The position numbers were made by a program, and so were the translations under genes. From Odontocerum albicorne (Eukaryota; Arthropoda; Insecta; Trichoptera; Odontoceridae): a stretch of DNA of 64,000 nt. The stretch lies in the NCBI GenBank assembly GCA_949825065.1, contig OX463846.1, positions 5,847,366-5,911,365 of the forward strand, read 5' to 3'. Below, piece after piece: positions 11,136 through 21,689 of this stretch; position 1 is the first letter of the stretch; every line of letters starts with the position of its first letter. The notes beneath the pieces are model-generated. The model saw nothing but the letters and a program-made list of their open reading frames with translations. It had not been told where the DNA came from and made no database searches.

Positions 11136-11720
11136 TACCTATATGTGTTTAATAAGTTTAATAAATATTTTTGAAACTTAGCAGATTTATGCCGCCCCAC
11201 CTCTTAGCCGCTTGCTTGCAGAGCATAAACATATGTACAGTTCCACTGGTTTTATTATTTTATTTTGCTACGCTTGGCTATAATTGTGGCATATGGTTAC
11301 GAAATCGATGCTATATTATGTTATTTGAGAGAAATAATTTCAAACTATTATTGAGATGAAAATTTTCGTTTTTCATTAAAATGGAAATAATTTATTTCAA
11401 ACGAAATTCAGGTAAATATTGGCGGTAGGATATTTTTTTAAAATAGTATAAATAAAACTTTCCACAGAGGGCAATTTAATTTAAGTGTTTTTAATAATTG
11501 CCGCGATTTACCTTTCTTTTGTGATATACGATCTGTTCTCCTTATTTACAAATATACTGAAACAGCTGTTTTATCAAAATTAACGTATTTTAGCTAAATT
11601 TGTTCTCGACATTGTTTGATACATTTAACTTATGAAACTAAAAAAAATATATATATTTATCGCCGAATTTATTAAAAGTATTCTTTACTAAACTTCCTAA
11701 ATTTTAGATACATAGCTTTA
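11136..11720. other. unassigned AT-rich sequence
   Basis: No feature recognised. Confidence 0.4.
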
Positions 11721-12060
11721 GGTCATTCAATTTTCTGTCGAGGTAGGCAAAGTGAACAGATTTCCAAACCTTTATGTCACAACACAAATATTTCGTTTCC
11801 GTCCATTAATACATCTCGCCATGCACGATCTTCTATTATTTATACTTTACTCTTGATCTTCGTTTAAAATCCATTTGATTCGTCCTGTTTTCCTCGGTCT
11901 GCCTCTTACACGCACACCTTGCTTTTCTGGTGTGCTATAAAGTTGTCAGAGTGATAGATTTTCCAATCTCTATATAAATCCGTCGCCAGTTTTGCATCTA
12001 TACACTTTCTCAGACAACTTCTACGATTTCCCTGATTTTCTACGACTAGATTCTTGGTAC
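11721..12060 (-). repeat. two adjacent LINE family D tails
   Basis: Antisense tail boxes occur twice: TGTCGAGGTAGGCAAAGTGA near 11738 and again a TCAGAGTGATAGATTTTCC box near 11946 followed by the CAGACAACTTCTACGATTTC stretch. This suggests two truncated insertions lying head to tail. Both are heavily mutated. Confidence 0.5.
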
Positions 12061-12115
12061 ATACGAATAGACCAGATGGTAAATACCTTTTATTTAGTTT
12101 AACTTGTAATTAAGT

Positions 12116-12235
12116 TTAACCCTATTAATCCCACGAGACCGATCATCGGCCACAACCAGTGTATTAGAAAAATCCAACGGGGCCGATCGTCGGCCTCAAA
12201 GTTTTCATACAAACTTTTATGTTAAATATTTTTTT
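12116..12235. mobile_element. possible orphan end of a piggyBac-like element
   Basis: TTAA at 12116-12119 is followed by CCCTATTAATCCCACGAGAC, the form of a piggyBac-type terminus (TTAA then CCC). Two short palindromes, CCGATCATCGG and CCGATCGTCGG, lie just inside. No matching opposite end was found, so this may be a truncated element or chance. Confidence 0.3.
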
Positions 12236-12279
12236 TAAACTTTGAGAACCATTCACTTTTAAAAGAATGCTTTTTTTTT

Positions 12280-12450
12280 AAATTTTTTTTTTTTATTATT
12301 ACACATAACAAGAAATATACATAATTTACGAAAAAACAACAGGTAATTTAATTTGGACATACATTATTTTAATGTATCTGAGTTTGTCGCCTTTCATTTG
12401 TCGTATCCCCAGTAAACTAGGCTTTTGCCTGTATCTCACTGAGGATATAT
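12280..12450 (-). repeat. LINE family B 3' end fragment
   Basis: Antisense B tail: a T-rich run, TTATTACACATAACAAG, then the block ending at GTATCTCACTGAGGATA. Only the last 160 bases of the UTR are present. Confidence 0.7.
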
Positions 12451-12975
12451 TTAAAACTAAATATTAACTGAGAAAAAATAAAAAATAAATGACTGTTTTT
12501 TTTGGCAAAATAGGCTGGCAATAATTATATTTAGGACAGTCATCAATATAAATATAACGTTTGGAATCGATTATTACAAAACGTAATTAAAAAAGGCCAA
12601 AATAATAGCTTTATCTCTTGAGATTCCCAATCTAAAATTGGCATATTTTCCACTTAACGACGCTATAAAAGGTTCACAATATCCGATTTATAATTATAAA
12701 ATCGAGACCTTTTACTTCGGCAGCGACAATAAAATATGGAACCAGAAAATTGCGGCATAAAGCGAAATGGCGTAAATTGGGGTTCGCTTAGTTTGGCTTA
12801 ATTTATACAATTTTATTAGACTCAATAAAAATCAACCCAAAAATTCCAAAATTTATGCCTAAAGTAATTAATCCCGGTATTCTCTTAATCTTTTGTATAA
12901 TCTATTGTTGCATATTCTCGTAGAGGCATCGTCTTAATTCATGTCACTCCAAAATACCAAAAATACATTGACAAC
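12451..12975. other. unassigned AT-rich sequence
   Basis: No feature recognised. Confidence 0.4.
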
Positions 12976-13140
12976 CTCCGTGGTATAGTTGGAAAGACGC
13001 CTGTCTTCTGACCCGAAGTTTATTGGTTCGATTAGAATCCAGATTTTTTCGATAAAGGTTTTCAGTTTGGTTTTTACTTAAGGCCTTATAAACATCTTTC
13101 TGGTTGGTAGAACAGGATCGCTACATGGCAATAACCCTAC
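12976..13140 (+). repeat. tRNA-derived SINE
   Basis: A tRNA-like head has an A-box-like TGGTATAGTTGG near 12987 and a B-box-like GGTTCGATTAGAATCC near 13025. It is followed by the body shared with the 25.9-kb copy (CATCTTTCTGGTTGGTAGAA, ATGGCAATA). Pol III would transcribe from these internal boxes. The tail CCTACAAGGTTA runs directly into the minisatellite on the right. It is not a functional tRNA gene: the cloverleaf is broken. Confidence 0.65.
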
Positions 13141-13935
13141 AAGGTTACCATACGCTGTACATAAACAAAATGTTATACCGTATATAAACAAAATGTTATA
13201 CTGTATATAAAAAAAATCCTACAAGGTTATAGTATATAAACTAAATGTTAAACTGTATATAAAAAAATCCTACAAGGTTATACTGTATATAAACAAAATG
13301 TTATACTGTATATAAAAAAATCCTACAAGGTTATACTGTATATAAACAAAATGTTATACTGTATATAAAAAATCCTACAAGGTTATACTGTATATAAACA
13401 AAATGATATACTGTATATAAAAAAAATCCTACAAGGTTATACTGTATATAAACTAAATGTTATACTGTATATAAAAAAATCCTACAAGGTTATACTGTAA
13501 ATAAACAAAATGTTATACTGTATATAAAAAAATCCTACAAGGTTATACTGTATATAAACAAAATGTTATACTGTATATAAAAAATCCTACAAGGTTATAC
13601 TGTATATAAACAAAATGATATACTGTATATAAAAAAAATCCTACAAGGTTATACTGTATATAAACTAAATGTTATACTGTATATAAAAAAATCCTACAAG
13701 GTTATACTGTAAATAAACAAAATGTTATACTGTATATAAAAAATCCTACAAGCTTATACTGTATATAAACAAAATTTTATACTGTATATAAAAAAAATCC
13801 TACAAGGTTATACTGTATATAAACTAAATGTTATACTGTATATAAAAAAATCCTACAAGGTTATACTGTATATAAACAAAATGTTATACTGTATATAAAC
13901 GAATTCTACAAGGTTATACTATATATAAATATGAT
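13141..13935. repeat. minisatellite, about 53-bp units in 211-bp blocks
   Basis: About 15 units of roughly 53 bp are built from TATACTGTATATAAACAAAA, TGTTATACTGTATATAAA and ATCCTACAAGGT. Variant units (AATGATATA, ACTAAATG, GTAAATAAAC) recur exactly 211 bp apart (for example 13452 and 13663; 13497 and 13708), so four units were duplicated together. The unit resembles the adjoining SINE tail. Confidence 0.9.
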
Positions 13936-14084
13936 TTAGTCGAATGCTACTATAACTGTTAAACGAGATACGTTTGAAACAGTGTTAGACCGCTCTTGAA
14001 GAGAGTTTGCTTTCTAAAGGACTCTATTTAAAATTATCCTTTAATTCTATAACTATTACATATCATATAAAGATACTTTCTCGC

Positions 14085-15275
14085 TGTTCCTGTGTCGGGG
14101 TTGGCTGAGAGAACAGAGTTTCCTATCTTGACACATATATTTTGTATTTTCCACGATTTATATTGCTTTTTACTTTTCTTCTCTCTATACAGGGTGTAAC
14201 ACCCGGTGACGATCATCGGAAGCAGGGTGATGGGGAACCTCAATACCTATCGATTTAACCCCCCTGTATGTTCCGCGATATTCAGTGGTTCTCAAGTAAT
14301 TTGGATTTTTGAGAAATTGGAGTAAAAACCCGATTTTAGACTAAACTTCGTAAGTGTGACTAAACTATTTGCTCTGCGATCGTGTTTTTTTTTAAGTAGT
14401 TTATTAATGGACCTTACGTACAACAATACCACTTACCGTCGCAACCCTCTAAATTTGGAAAGAAAAAAAAACATCTTAAAACTTTTTGCAAGTCTCCACT
14501 AAATTTCATGAGCTCTAGATAAAAAAAATCACAACTCTTTTTTTCTACAATTTATCTTAAAAACTACTCACGTTTATGGAAAATTAACTCTTCAAATTTC
14601 ATTCGGCTAGTACTAGAGTATCATGTTTAAAAATTTACTCAAATGGTACAAGTCCGAAAAATCGATATTTTTTCTAAAAGTCAGACTACTTTAAAGGGTG
14701 AAAATAGTTTTTCTAATGTAACTGCGCTACTTATCAGAGTAATCAGGTAGCAGCGGGTGGTTGACGTTGACAAAAATAGCTAATCAAAACATGATCGTGA
14801 TTTTTTCTGCATTAGACTTGCAAAAAATTTTAAGACGATTTTTTTTTCTTTCCAAATTTAGAGGGTTGCGACGGTAAGTGGTATTGTTGTAAGGCTCACT
14901 ATTTAACTACTTTCAAAACAAAATCACGATCGTAGAGCAAATAGTTTAGAAACACTTACGAAGTTTAATCTGAAATCGGGGGTTTACTCAAATTTCACAA
15001 ACATCCAAATTACTTGAGAACCACTGAATATCGTGAAACATACACGGGGGTTAAATAGATAGGTATTGAGGTTCCCCATCACCCTGCTTCCGATGATCGT
15101 CACCGGATGTTACACCTTGTATATTATTCACTTGGTCCAACCAAATAATATATTATTTTGTTAGTTCTTTATTCATTCGTTCCACGTGCTCAAACAATAT
15201 CATGCTTGTGTTCATCTTATTCAACACATGCACATAGGAACTTTGCACTTCTATCACGTTACAGAGAGAGTTTAA
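14085..15275 (-). repeat. LINE family D copy interrupted by a long-TIR element
   Basis: Antisense family D tail boxes run from 14085 to 14186 (CTATCTTGACACATATATTT, then the CCACGATTT stretch) and resume after 15124 with TTCACTTGGTCCAACCA and TTCATTCGTTCCACGTGCTC, the next parts in the usual order. The inserted DNA lies between. Confidence 0.7.
14187..15124. mobile_element. DNA element with ~300-bp terminal inverted repeats
   Basis: The ends are ATACAGGGTGTAACACCCGG and, reversed, ATACAAGGTGTAACATCCGG. Pairing continues inward through ACGATCATCGGAAGCAGGG, the AGAACCACTGAATATCG/CGATATTCAGTGGTTCT pair and the ACCGTCGCAACCCTC/GAGGGTTGCGACGGT pair, so each arm is about 300 bp. The central 300 bp has no open frame of note. 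The target appears to be TATA or TA. No superfamily is assigned. It would need a transposase from elsewhere. Confidence 0.85.
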
Positions 15276-16400
15276 TTCTTTATTTGGAAATGAGGCTAGC
15301 TCTCTCGGTGGGAACAAATCCACCCCACGACAACTTCAAAAATCCTCGCCTATAGCACCAAATGACTTCTTCCTGCTTTAACAATAAAACAATCCTGGGA
15401 GGAGATACAGACGACGCGTCAAAAAGAAACCAAACCTTTCATGGAAAAAAAATCTTCAAAACTCGAATGAAAAAGTAAATCCATCTTACCAATACACGTA
15501 ACGCCACACAGAAAAATTTGAAATTATTTCTGATGTTGCCAGCAGTAGTTAAAAAGTTGTATTCTTTGATAAATACTATGGCTTCGGGGTTAGTAGTGAA
15601 AACAAAAAATGATTTAGTATAAGTCGTAAAATGGCAGTAATATTTTTAATTATTACAGATGAGAACATGATTTTTGATTTATCAACTGATTTATTTTATA
15701 TTTGGTATGGAAACAATTTAGTTTTATAACGTTTAGTTCGCAGCAAAACCATAAAAATTTCATTTCCCGCTCTTTTACGTATTTGGCTTTACGAGTCTAG
15801 TAATTTTTCCACGGACATACGTTAATGCTACCATAAAAAGCTTCCTACAAAGTAAAATATTTCTGTCTCTATCCTTGGAGAACGTGTAAAAGTCGAGAGA
15901 AATCCTTTCTGCGACTTAAAATACCAAATTTATTATAAGAAAAAGAAAACGTTCCACAGAAAATTTTCACGCACTTGAAATGTGGAAAAAATAGACAATA
16001 TAAACACGTCGCTTTTATTGAAAGGTTATGAAAAAAAAATCATTCTAATAAAAATAATAAAATATGTTTTTTTCAATAACGAATGTCGCAAACCTGGAGG
16101 ATTTGTACTGAATAATATATAATAACTTATTGGAATACATAACTTTACTTCCTGTAAAACTTTTACATATCTTTGTTAGTTTTTGTTGAAGCCGGATGTG
16201 GAGGTTATTCAACCATACCACAGCCTTAGGAAAAGCCTTTTGGTTCTCATGTCCTCCCGGAAATGGAGAAAAATAACACCTTTTCACGTAGCATGCGCAA
16301 ATCTTTGTATTTCGAGTTATATTTCTGATTGCCGCTTCAATAAATATGCCAGAGTTTACGTTGTCCAATGAAGCAAAACATATATTTGTACATACATACA
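15276..16400. other. unassigned sequence
   Basis: A 118-codon minus frame (16401-16045) and a 62-codon plus frame (16183-16371) overlap in opposite directions; neither resembles a known protein. No repeats recognised. Confidence 0.35.
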
Positions 16401-17690
16401 ATTACGTCTCCGTGTCAGTGTAGACAGAGAAGAGAACGACAGACTTTGCTATCTCGACACATATCTTTCGCCTCTTCTACGTCCACACACCCCATATAGC
16501 TCTTACGATATCTACATCTTCTCACATTTCATTCTTTCAAAATATCATGCACTTCTTACAATCATACTTTCGCCTGTCCTACATACTCGTACATACAGCT
16601 CTAACGATTTCTACAAATTCTTACATTTCATTCTTACAAAATATCATACACTTCATCCAATAATTCTTGCGCCTCATCTACATTCATACAGCTCTCTTAC
16701 GATTTCTACAACTTCTTATATTTCATTTTTTCAAAATATCATACACTTCATCCAATCATACTTTCCCCTCTTCTACATTCATACAGTTCTTACGATTTCT
16801 ACAACTTCTTATATTTAATTCTTTCAAAATATCATACACTTCATCCAATCACACTTTCAACTCTTCTACATTCATAAAGTTCTTACGATTTCTACAACTT
16901 CTTATATTTCATTCTTTCAAAATATCATACACTTCATCCAATCATACTTTCCCCTCTTCTACATTCATACAGTTCTTACGATTTCTACAACTTCTTATAT
17001 TTAATTCTTTCAAAATATCATACACTTCATCCAATCATACTTTCACCTCTTCTACATTCATACATCTCTTACAATTTCTACAACTTCTTACATTTCATTC
17101 TTTCAAAATATCATACACTTTATACAATCATACTTTCGTCTCTTCTACATTCATACACCTCTTACAATTCCTACATTTTTTTACATTTCATTCTTTCAAA
17201 ATATCGTACACTTCATCCAATCATACTTTCACCTCTTCTACATTCATACAGCTCTTACAATTTCTACAACTTCTTACATTTCATTCTTTCAAAATATCAT
17301 ACATACACTTTATACAATAATTATTTCGCCTCTTCTACATTTATACAGCTCTGATTATTTCTAAAATTTCTTATATTTCATTCTTTCAAAATATCATACA
17401 CTTCATCTAATCATACTTTCCTACGTCTTCCTTAACCCCCCCTTCCACCCTCATTTGAACTGTATATATATTCGTTTTTTTAGTCTTTCTTCATTCATTG
17501 GTTCCACGTATCCATCAAACCATCTCGAGATGTTCTTCTTATTTATCTTATTTTAACCATCAACCTTAAGTTCACATCCATCCCTAACCACTTCTTTCGA
17601 TTTTCAATCATGCATTGCCCCCCCCCCTATGTATTCTTCTAAGTGCATTTATACAGTTTTCATTCGTCTTCTTTCAGTATTGTCCTACGT
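16401..17690 (-). repeat. LINE family D copy dominated by a tandem array
   Basis: The left edge has the antisense end box CAGTGTAGACAGAGAAG and TATCTCGACACATATC. The middle is the 93-bp array described separately. The right part (17410-17690) continues with antisense upstream LINE D sequence (TTCATTCATTGGTTCCACG, AACCATCTCGAGATG). Confidence 0.75.
16540..17410. repeat. 93-bp tandem repeat x ~10 from LINE D tail
   Basis: The step TCAAAATATCATACACTTC recurs at 93-bp intervals (about 16736, 16829, 16922, 17015, 17108, 17201, 17294), with flanking less regular units. In LINE D sense, one unit spans the W-L-D-E-V-Y-D-I-L-K-E and C-M-N-V-E-E region. Because 93 is a multiple of three, an antisense frame stays open for 217 codons (16667-17320); this is a by-product, not a gene. 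Confidence 0.9.
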
Positions 17691-17780
17691 GTATTTTTTA
17701 CTCTCATCAAAGTTGTCAATAAAATAATTAATTGTGAACTTACACCTTGGCTGATTTTGATGGATAAAGCTATACATTAT

Positions 17781-17976
17781 GAATAAATTCCTCGACAGCC
17801 GCCCAGAATGAAGACCAAAGAACTCCTGGATGACCCAATGCTCCAAAATCCTGCAGAGAAACGGCCTAGATGAAAGCGACACCCAGAACCGAAGAATATA
17901 CAGCCTGAGAACGAGAAGAGCCGATCCCAACAGCCTACCTAGGCAATGAGTTGGGACAGTGCCAGGAAGAAGAAGA
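17781..17976 (+). mobile_element. 5'-truncated LINE family E insertion
   Basis: It is flanked by perfect AGCTATACATTAT repeats at 17768-17780 and 17977-17989, a 13-bp target duplication. Content is the last ~190 bases of LINE E: LDSRPE, the KTKELLDD region (frameshifted), LRTRRADPNSLPRQ, then (GAA)n. It is uninterrupted where the 6.7-kb copy carries a hAT insert, so it serves as the empty-site reference. Confidence 0.85.
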
Positions 17977-18104
17977 AGCTATACATTATAAAAAAATCTT
18001 TGTCTTTAGGCATTTGACGGAATTTTATCTCCATTTTTTTAAATATGTTCGCTATAAATCAATGTGAAAAGTAAATAAATATTGTATTAAATATTTTATG
18101 TGTT

Positions 18105-18320
18105 TTTACTATATTAGGCAAATGTGAGTACAAAGCGTGGTAGAGGAAGATTATGGAGTAAAGTTGTATCAAGAGAATGATGTTCTGAATTCGTAGAAGT
18201 TATATGAGAAGGTGTATGGACGAAGAAAAGGCTAAGGATGTGTGTCAAGTTGGGAAAGTCTGCCACTCTATCCTCTCGGCCTACCTCAACAGAAAAATAG
18301 TGTGATGGTATGTTTGTATT
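18105..18320 (+). repeat. LINE family D tail
   Basis: Degraded copy with the GRGRLWSKVV segment, an RRCMDEEKAKDVCQVGKVC-like stretch and the terminal box CTACCTCAACAGAAAAATAG. Confidence 0.65.
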
Positions 18321-18717
18321 ATTTTTATTAAATTTCCAACAAAAAACATATTTTAAAAATCATTATATTATGTAATGTATGTGTATGTTATAATATTGTA
18401 TGTAACAAGGTGTTGAAAATCAAAAATGACAGCCACGAGACGGAACATTACCCATTGAATGTCATAACTTCTCGAATTCATAGCTAGACAACGTTAAACA
18501 TTATTCCAAATCGCTTTTCTTATACACTGACTGAAATGTATGTAGATTTATTGCACAATTAAATAATACCGCAAGATGTGTAATATAAATCAGTGGTCAT
18601 AAACTAACGGTTCGCGAATATAAAATGCCTTCTACTTTTTATCGTCTATGTTTGAATCTTTTTTCGTACGAATATAAGTTTTCCTATTAAAAGTGATGTT
18701 TAAATATTTATTGTATA

Positions 18718-19239
18718 TGTAATGTATCCCTACCAATGTTATCTTATCATATACTCTTATTCACTTCCAATATATCATGCAAATGTTAAGCTTATCAATG
18801 TTAACCATATGTTAAGCTTATCAATGTTAACCATGTTAAGCTTATCAATGTTAACTATATATCTGTACTATGTAATCTAGAACCTATAAATATTAGTGTT
18901 ATCACATGTATGTCAAACTTAACTCAATGTATTTTGTTTAAATTTATTATCTTGATAAATCGCCTGATATCGATTTGACCTTAAGGGCAAAGATAACATA
19001 CCCAACAAATTCCTTCTTAATCTATCTAAGGGTCGTGCGTATGGTAATCTTTGCTTTAAATAGGACGTCATATCAGAGGCAGCAATCATTATTCTTAAAG
19101 CCACTACGATGTTAACATCATCGTTATAATTACTTCTATAATACCGTTAATATTATACTTCAATGTAATTCAACGATCATACAAATAAAATTACACAGTT
19201 GAAATTCTAAAAGTGTTTTTGTTGCAAAAGGCCATAACA
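18718..19239 (+). mobile_element. solo LTR (family L, copy 1)
   Basis: It begins TGTAATGTATCCCTACC and ends AAGGCCATAACA, so it has TG...CA ends. TATA occurs on both sides (18714-18717 and 19240-19243), a 4-bp target duplication. AATAAA lies at 19184-19189. A short ATGTTAAGCTTATCAATGTT unit is repeated three times in the U3-like part (about 18785-18860). The second copy at 33.4-34.0 kb is in the opposite orientation. No internal retrotransposon sequence remains. Confidence 0.8.
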
Positions 19240-19339
19240 TATATAACGTACCCTTTTTTGTATTCGATAAAATTATACTTACTATTCTTCCGAATTTTTC
19301 ACTAAATTATGCTTTTGAAAACATTTAATTGACGTCTTT

Positions 19340-19745
19340 ATTTATTTATTATTTATTTTATTATTACACATGACAAGAAATATACACAATAAAAAAAAAC
19401 AACAGATAATTTGATTTGGACATACAATTTTAATGGATCTGGGTTTGTTGCCTTTCATTTGTCATATCCCCAGTAAACTAGGCTTTTGCCTTATCTGTCT
19501 TAAATTAGAGGTTTTTATTCAGACTACTTTTCTGGCAACCTATAAATTATTTTTGTATCCATAATACAATATTAGCAATTTAAAGTCCTCAGTGAGATAC
19601 AGGCAATAGCCTAGTTAACTAGGGACACGACAAATGAAAGGCAACAAACCCAGATGCATTAAAATTGTGTCCGAATTAAATTATAATACATGTTGTTTTT
19701 TTCGCAAATTATTTCTTGTCACATGTAAAAAAAATAATAAATAAA
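19340..19745. repeat. two LINE family B 3' ends, facing each other
   Basis: 19340-19500 is antisense B (TTATTACACATGACAAG at its left). 19583-19745 is sense B, ending TTTCTTGTCACATGT and an A-rich tail. The two form an inverted pair separated by about 80 bp. Confidence 0.75.
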
Positions 19746-20071
19746 ATATTATCAATGGAAAATCAAACCATAGAGTAAATAACAATCCAAAAAACATAAT
19801 TTTATAGATATATATGTTAAAATCCTTTCACTAGGAAAGGTCTGTGACGTCGTGGTCTTCTTCTCAAATCACAAATTTCACACATTTGTCCTTAATACTT
19901 AAATACCAGGCTGAAACCTTTCCTCTACGTAGTCACATGCTTACATTAGCCAACATTCTAAGCTATTACATACACAATTTCTATTATATCATAAATTCTA
20001 CAACGAAATCAAAAGAATGTTCGAAAACTGCTCAACACATGGTAAACATTTCTAATTTTAAGTCAGTAATT

Positions 20072-20145
20072 TAACGTGTTTCATTCCCCAATTTTCCCTT
20101 CCTCTCCATCATCCTTACCTTTTATATTTGATTAGTAATATTTCA
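20072..20145 (+). repeat. LINE family A fragment
   Basis: Sense-strand piece beginning AACGTGTTTCATTCC and including CTTCCTCTCCATCATCC, matching the segment just after the LINE A stop codon region. Confidence 0.5.
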
Positions 20146-20159
20146 ATTTTTATAATATT

Positions 20160-20555
20160 TAAGACCGAGAGGAGCTGAATAAATGTAGAAATACTTCCGT
20201 TAAGAAGAATACATGGTGGGACAATGTATGACATAATGAAGTGATAAGGGATGAACGGGAACTTAAGATTGAAGTCTTAATTAAGATGAAAAAGGGCTGA
20301 GAGAGTTTAGACATGTGCTAACAAAACATATTTATAGTACAAATTTGAGTGGAAGACGTGGGAGAGAAAGACCAAGGAAAGTATGGCTGGATCAAGTGAA
20401 TAATATTCTGAAAGAAGGACACATAGAAAGTCATAGAAATCTTAAAAGTTGTATGACAGGGTGTACAGATGTAGAAGAGGTTAAGGATGTGTGTCGATAT
20501 AGGAATGTATGTCGCTCTGTCCTCTCTGACAGGGAAATGGTATGTACTTATATGC
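20160..20555 (+). repeat. LINE family D tail, clearest copy
   Basis: This copy shows the family best. Frames give GRRGRERPRKVWLDQVNNIL, EGHIESHRNL, CMTGCTDVEEVKDVCRYRN and VCRSVLS, then CTGACAGGGAAATGG and a TATG-rich tail. Upstream is the VMIRDE-like and LRRF-H-V region with frameshifts. The window holds about 18 such copies, all 5'-truncated. Confidence 0.8.
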
Positions 20556-20669
20556 ATGTTTATTGTTTATGCATTTTTTAAAGATGAATAATGGTTTGAA
20601 TATTTTTTCTGACCGTGTAACTAAACGAAAGTAAATTACGATTATGTAATTTACGAGTACTTTTGTTTA

Positions 20670-20775
20670 GTTAGTTAGAAGGGATTACCACCTGGCAATA
20701 TGTCTATCACGTTGTTTTACAATGTAATTATAATTACAAATTTAAAATAGAAAAACGTTCATTCATATGTCTATT
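20670..20775 (+). repeat. SINE 3' tail fragment
   Basis: TACCACCTGGCAATATGTC and TACAATGTAATTATAATTAC match the end of the tRNA-derived SINE (compare 29.7 and 25.9 kb). The head is missing. Confidence 0.45.
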
Positions 20776-20904
20776 TGGACATTTCCAAAAGTTCTCTGCT
20801 TTCTCATTGGGAACAGATTTTTTTTATAACACATTTGTTAATATTAAATCTTTGTTAATTTAAAAAAATTATCTAGGATATCCAATAAACCACCTCAAAG
20901 AGCG

Positions 20905-21424
20905 AATTTTTATTGAACTTCCCAGTTTACCGCTCCTCTTTTTTTACGTCGTTCTTTATGTATTTATTTTTATTTATTTAACACTTTTATTGCAATACAA
21001 TCTGGCGGGCTTATTGCCAGGCGGTAATCTCATCCAACCAACCAGACAAAAGTAAATGAAGCAAGTTACGTGGTCGCATAAATCATTCAAATGACTATCC
21101 ATCCCCACAAAACCCATAAACATATACGTGAACACATGCCCACGAACCTCACAAAGACGGACAATCACCCGAACAGTATTTTTCATATAAAGTGAGATAT
21201 CATCAATCAAAAGGAAAGGAAAGGATGGTGGAGAGGAAAGGAAAAGAAAAATCAGGAATGAAACACGTTATTTTACTGACTAGAAATTAAGGGTTTTTTT
21301 GCCAAGGACAGAGCGAGTCGTATATTGGTTTGTAACTGATTCCAGAGTCTCACTGCATGGAGAGTAAAGGACGACGTAAAGAAAGAGGAGCGGTGAACTG
21401 GAAAGACCAATAAACAAGTCTGTT
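20905..21424 (-). repeat. LINE family A: ORF C-terminus and 3' UTR
   Basis: On the minus strand from 21424, a frame reads HRSSFFTSSFTLHAVRLWNQ and RLALSLAK, the W-N-x-L-P/L-A-x-S-L end of CR1/Jockey-type RTs. The 3' UTR then runs to the left and ends at CAATAAAAGTGTTAAATAAA with an (AAAT)n tail. A 78-codon frame inside the UTR (21210-20974) is well kept in several copies. A further antisense fragment of the ORF end lies at 20905-20960. Confidence 0.75.
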
Positions 21425-21615
21425 CATGCAGTGATACTCTGGAACCAGATACAAACCAATGTTAGACTCGCTTCGTCCTTGGCATGATTTTAGAAGCGAC
21501 TGAAAAAACTCTAATATAACGTGTTTTATTCCTAATTTTTCTTTCCTCTCCTCCATTTCTTCCTTTTCCTTTGATTGATGATATTTGATTCTTAATTTTA
21601 CTACAAGTATGTACG
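21425..21615 (+). repeat. LINE family A copy, inverted to its neighbour
   Basis: It begins CATGCAGTGATACTCTGGAA (the H-A-V-x-L-W-N block) and continues AAAACTCTAATATAACGTG and CTTTCCTCTCCTCCATTTC. It pairs with 21205-21360 of the adjacent minus-strand copy, giving arms of about 160 bp around a 64-bp centre. Confidence 0.75.
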
Positions 21616-21689
21616 AGTACATTGTTCAAAAATGTAATAATAATTAATAATCATTTTAATATGTTTTAGCGACCATGTTTCTGCTTTAT

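Noticed and set aside
13141..13935. Regular repeats considered as a CRISPR array
   Set aside because: There are no unique spacers, units are contiguous, no cas-like genes, and the context is eukaryotic.
16667..17320. 217-codon plus-strand frame, Phe/Ser/Leu-rich repeats
   Set aside because: It is the antisense of a 93-bp tandem array derived from LINE D; the open frame follows from a period divisible by three.
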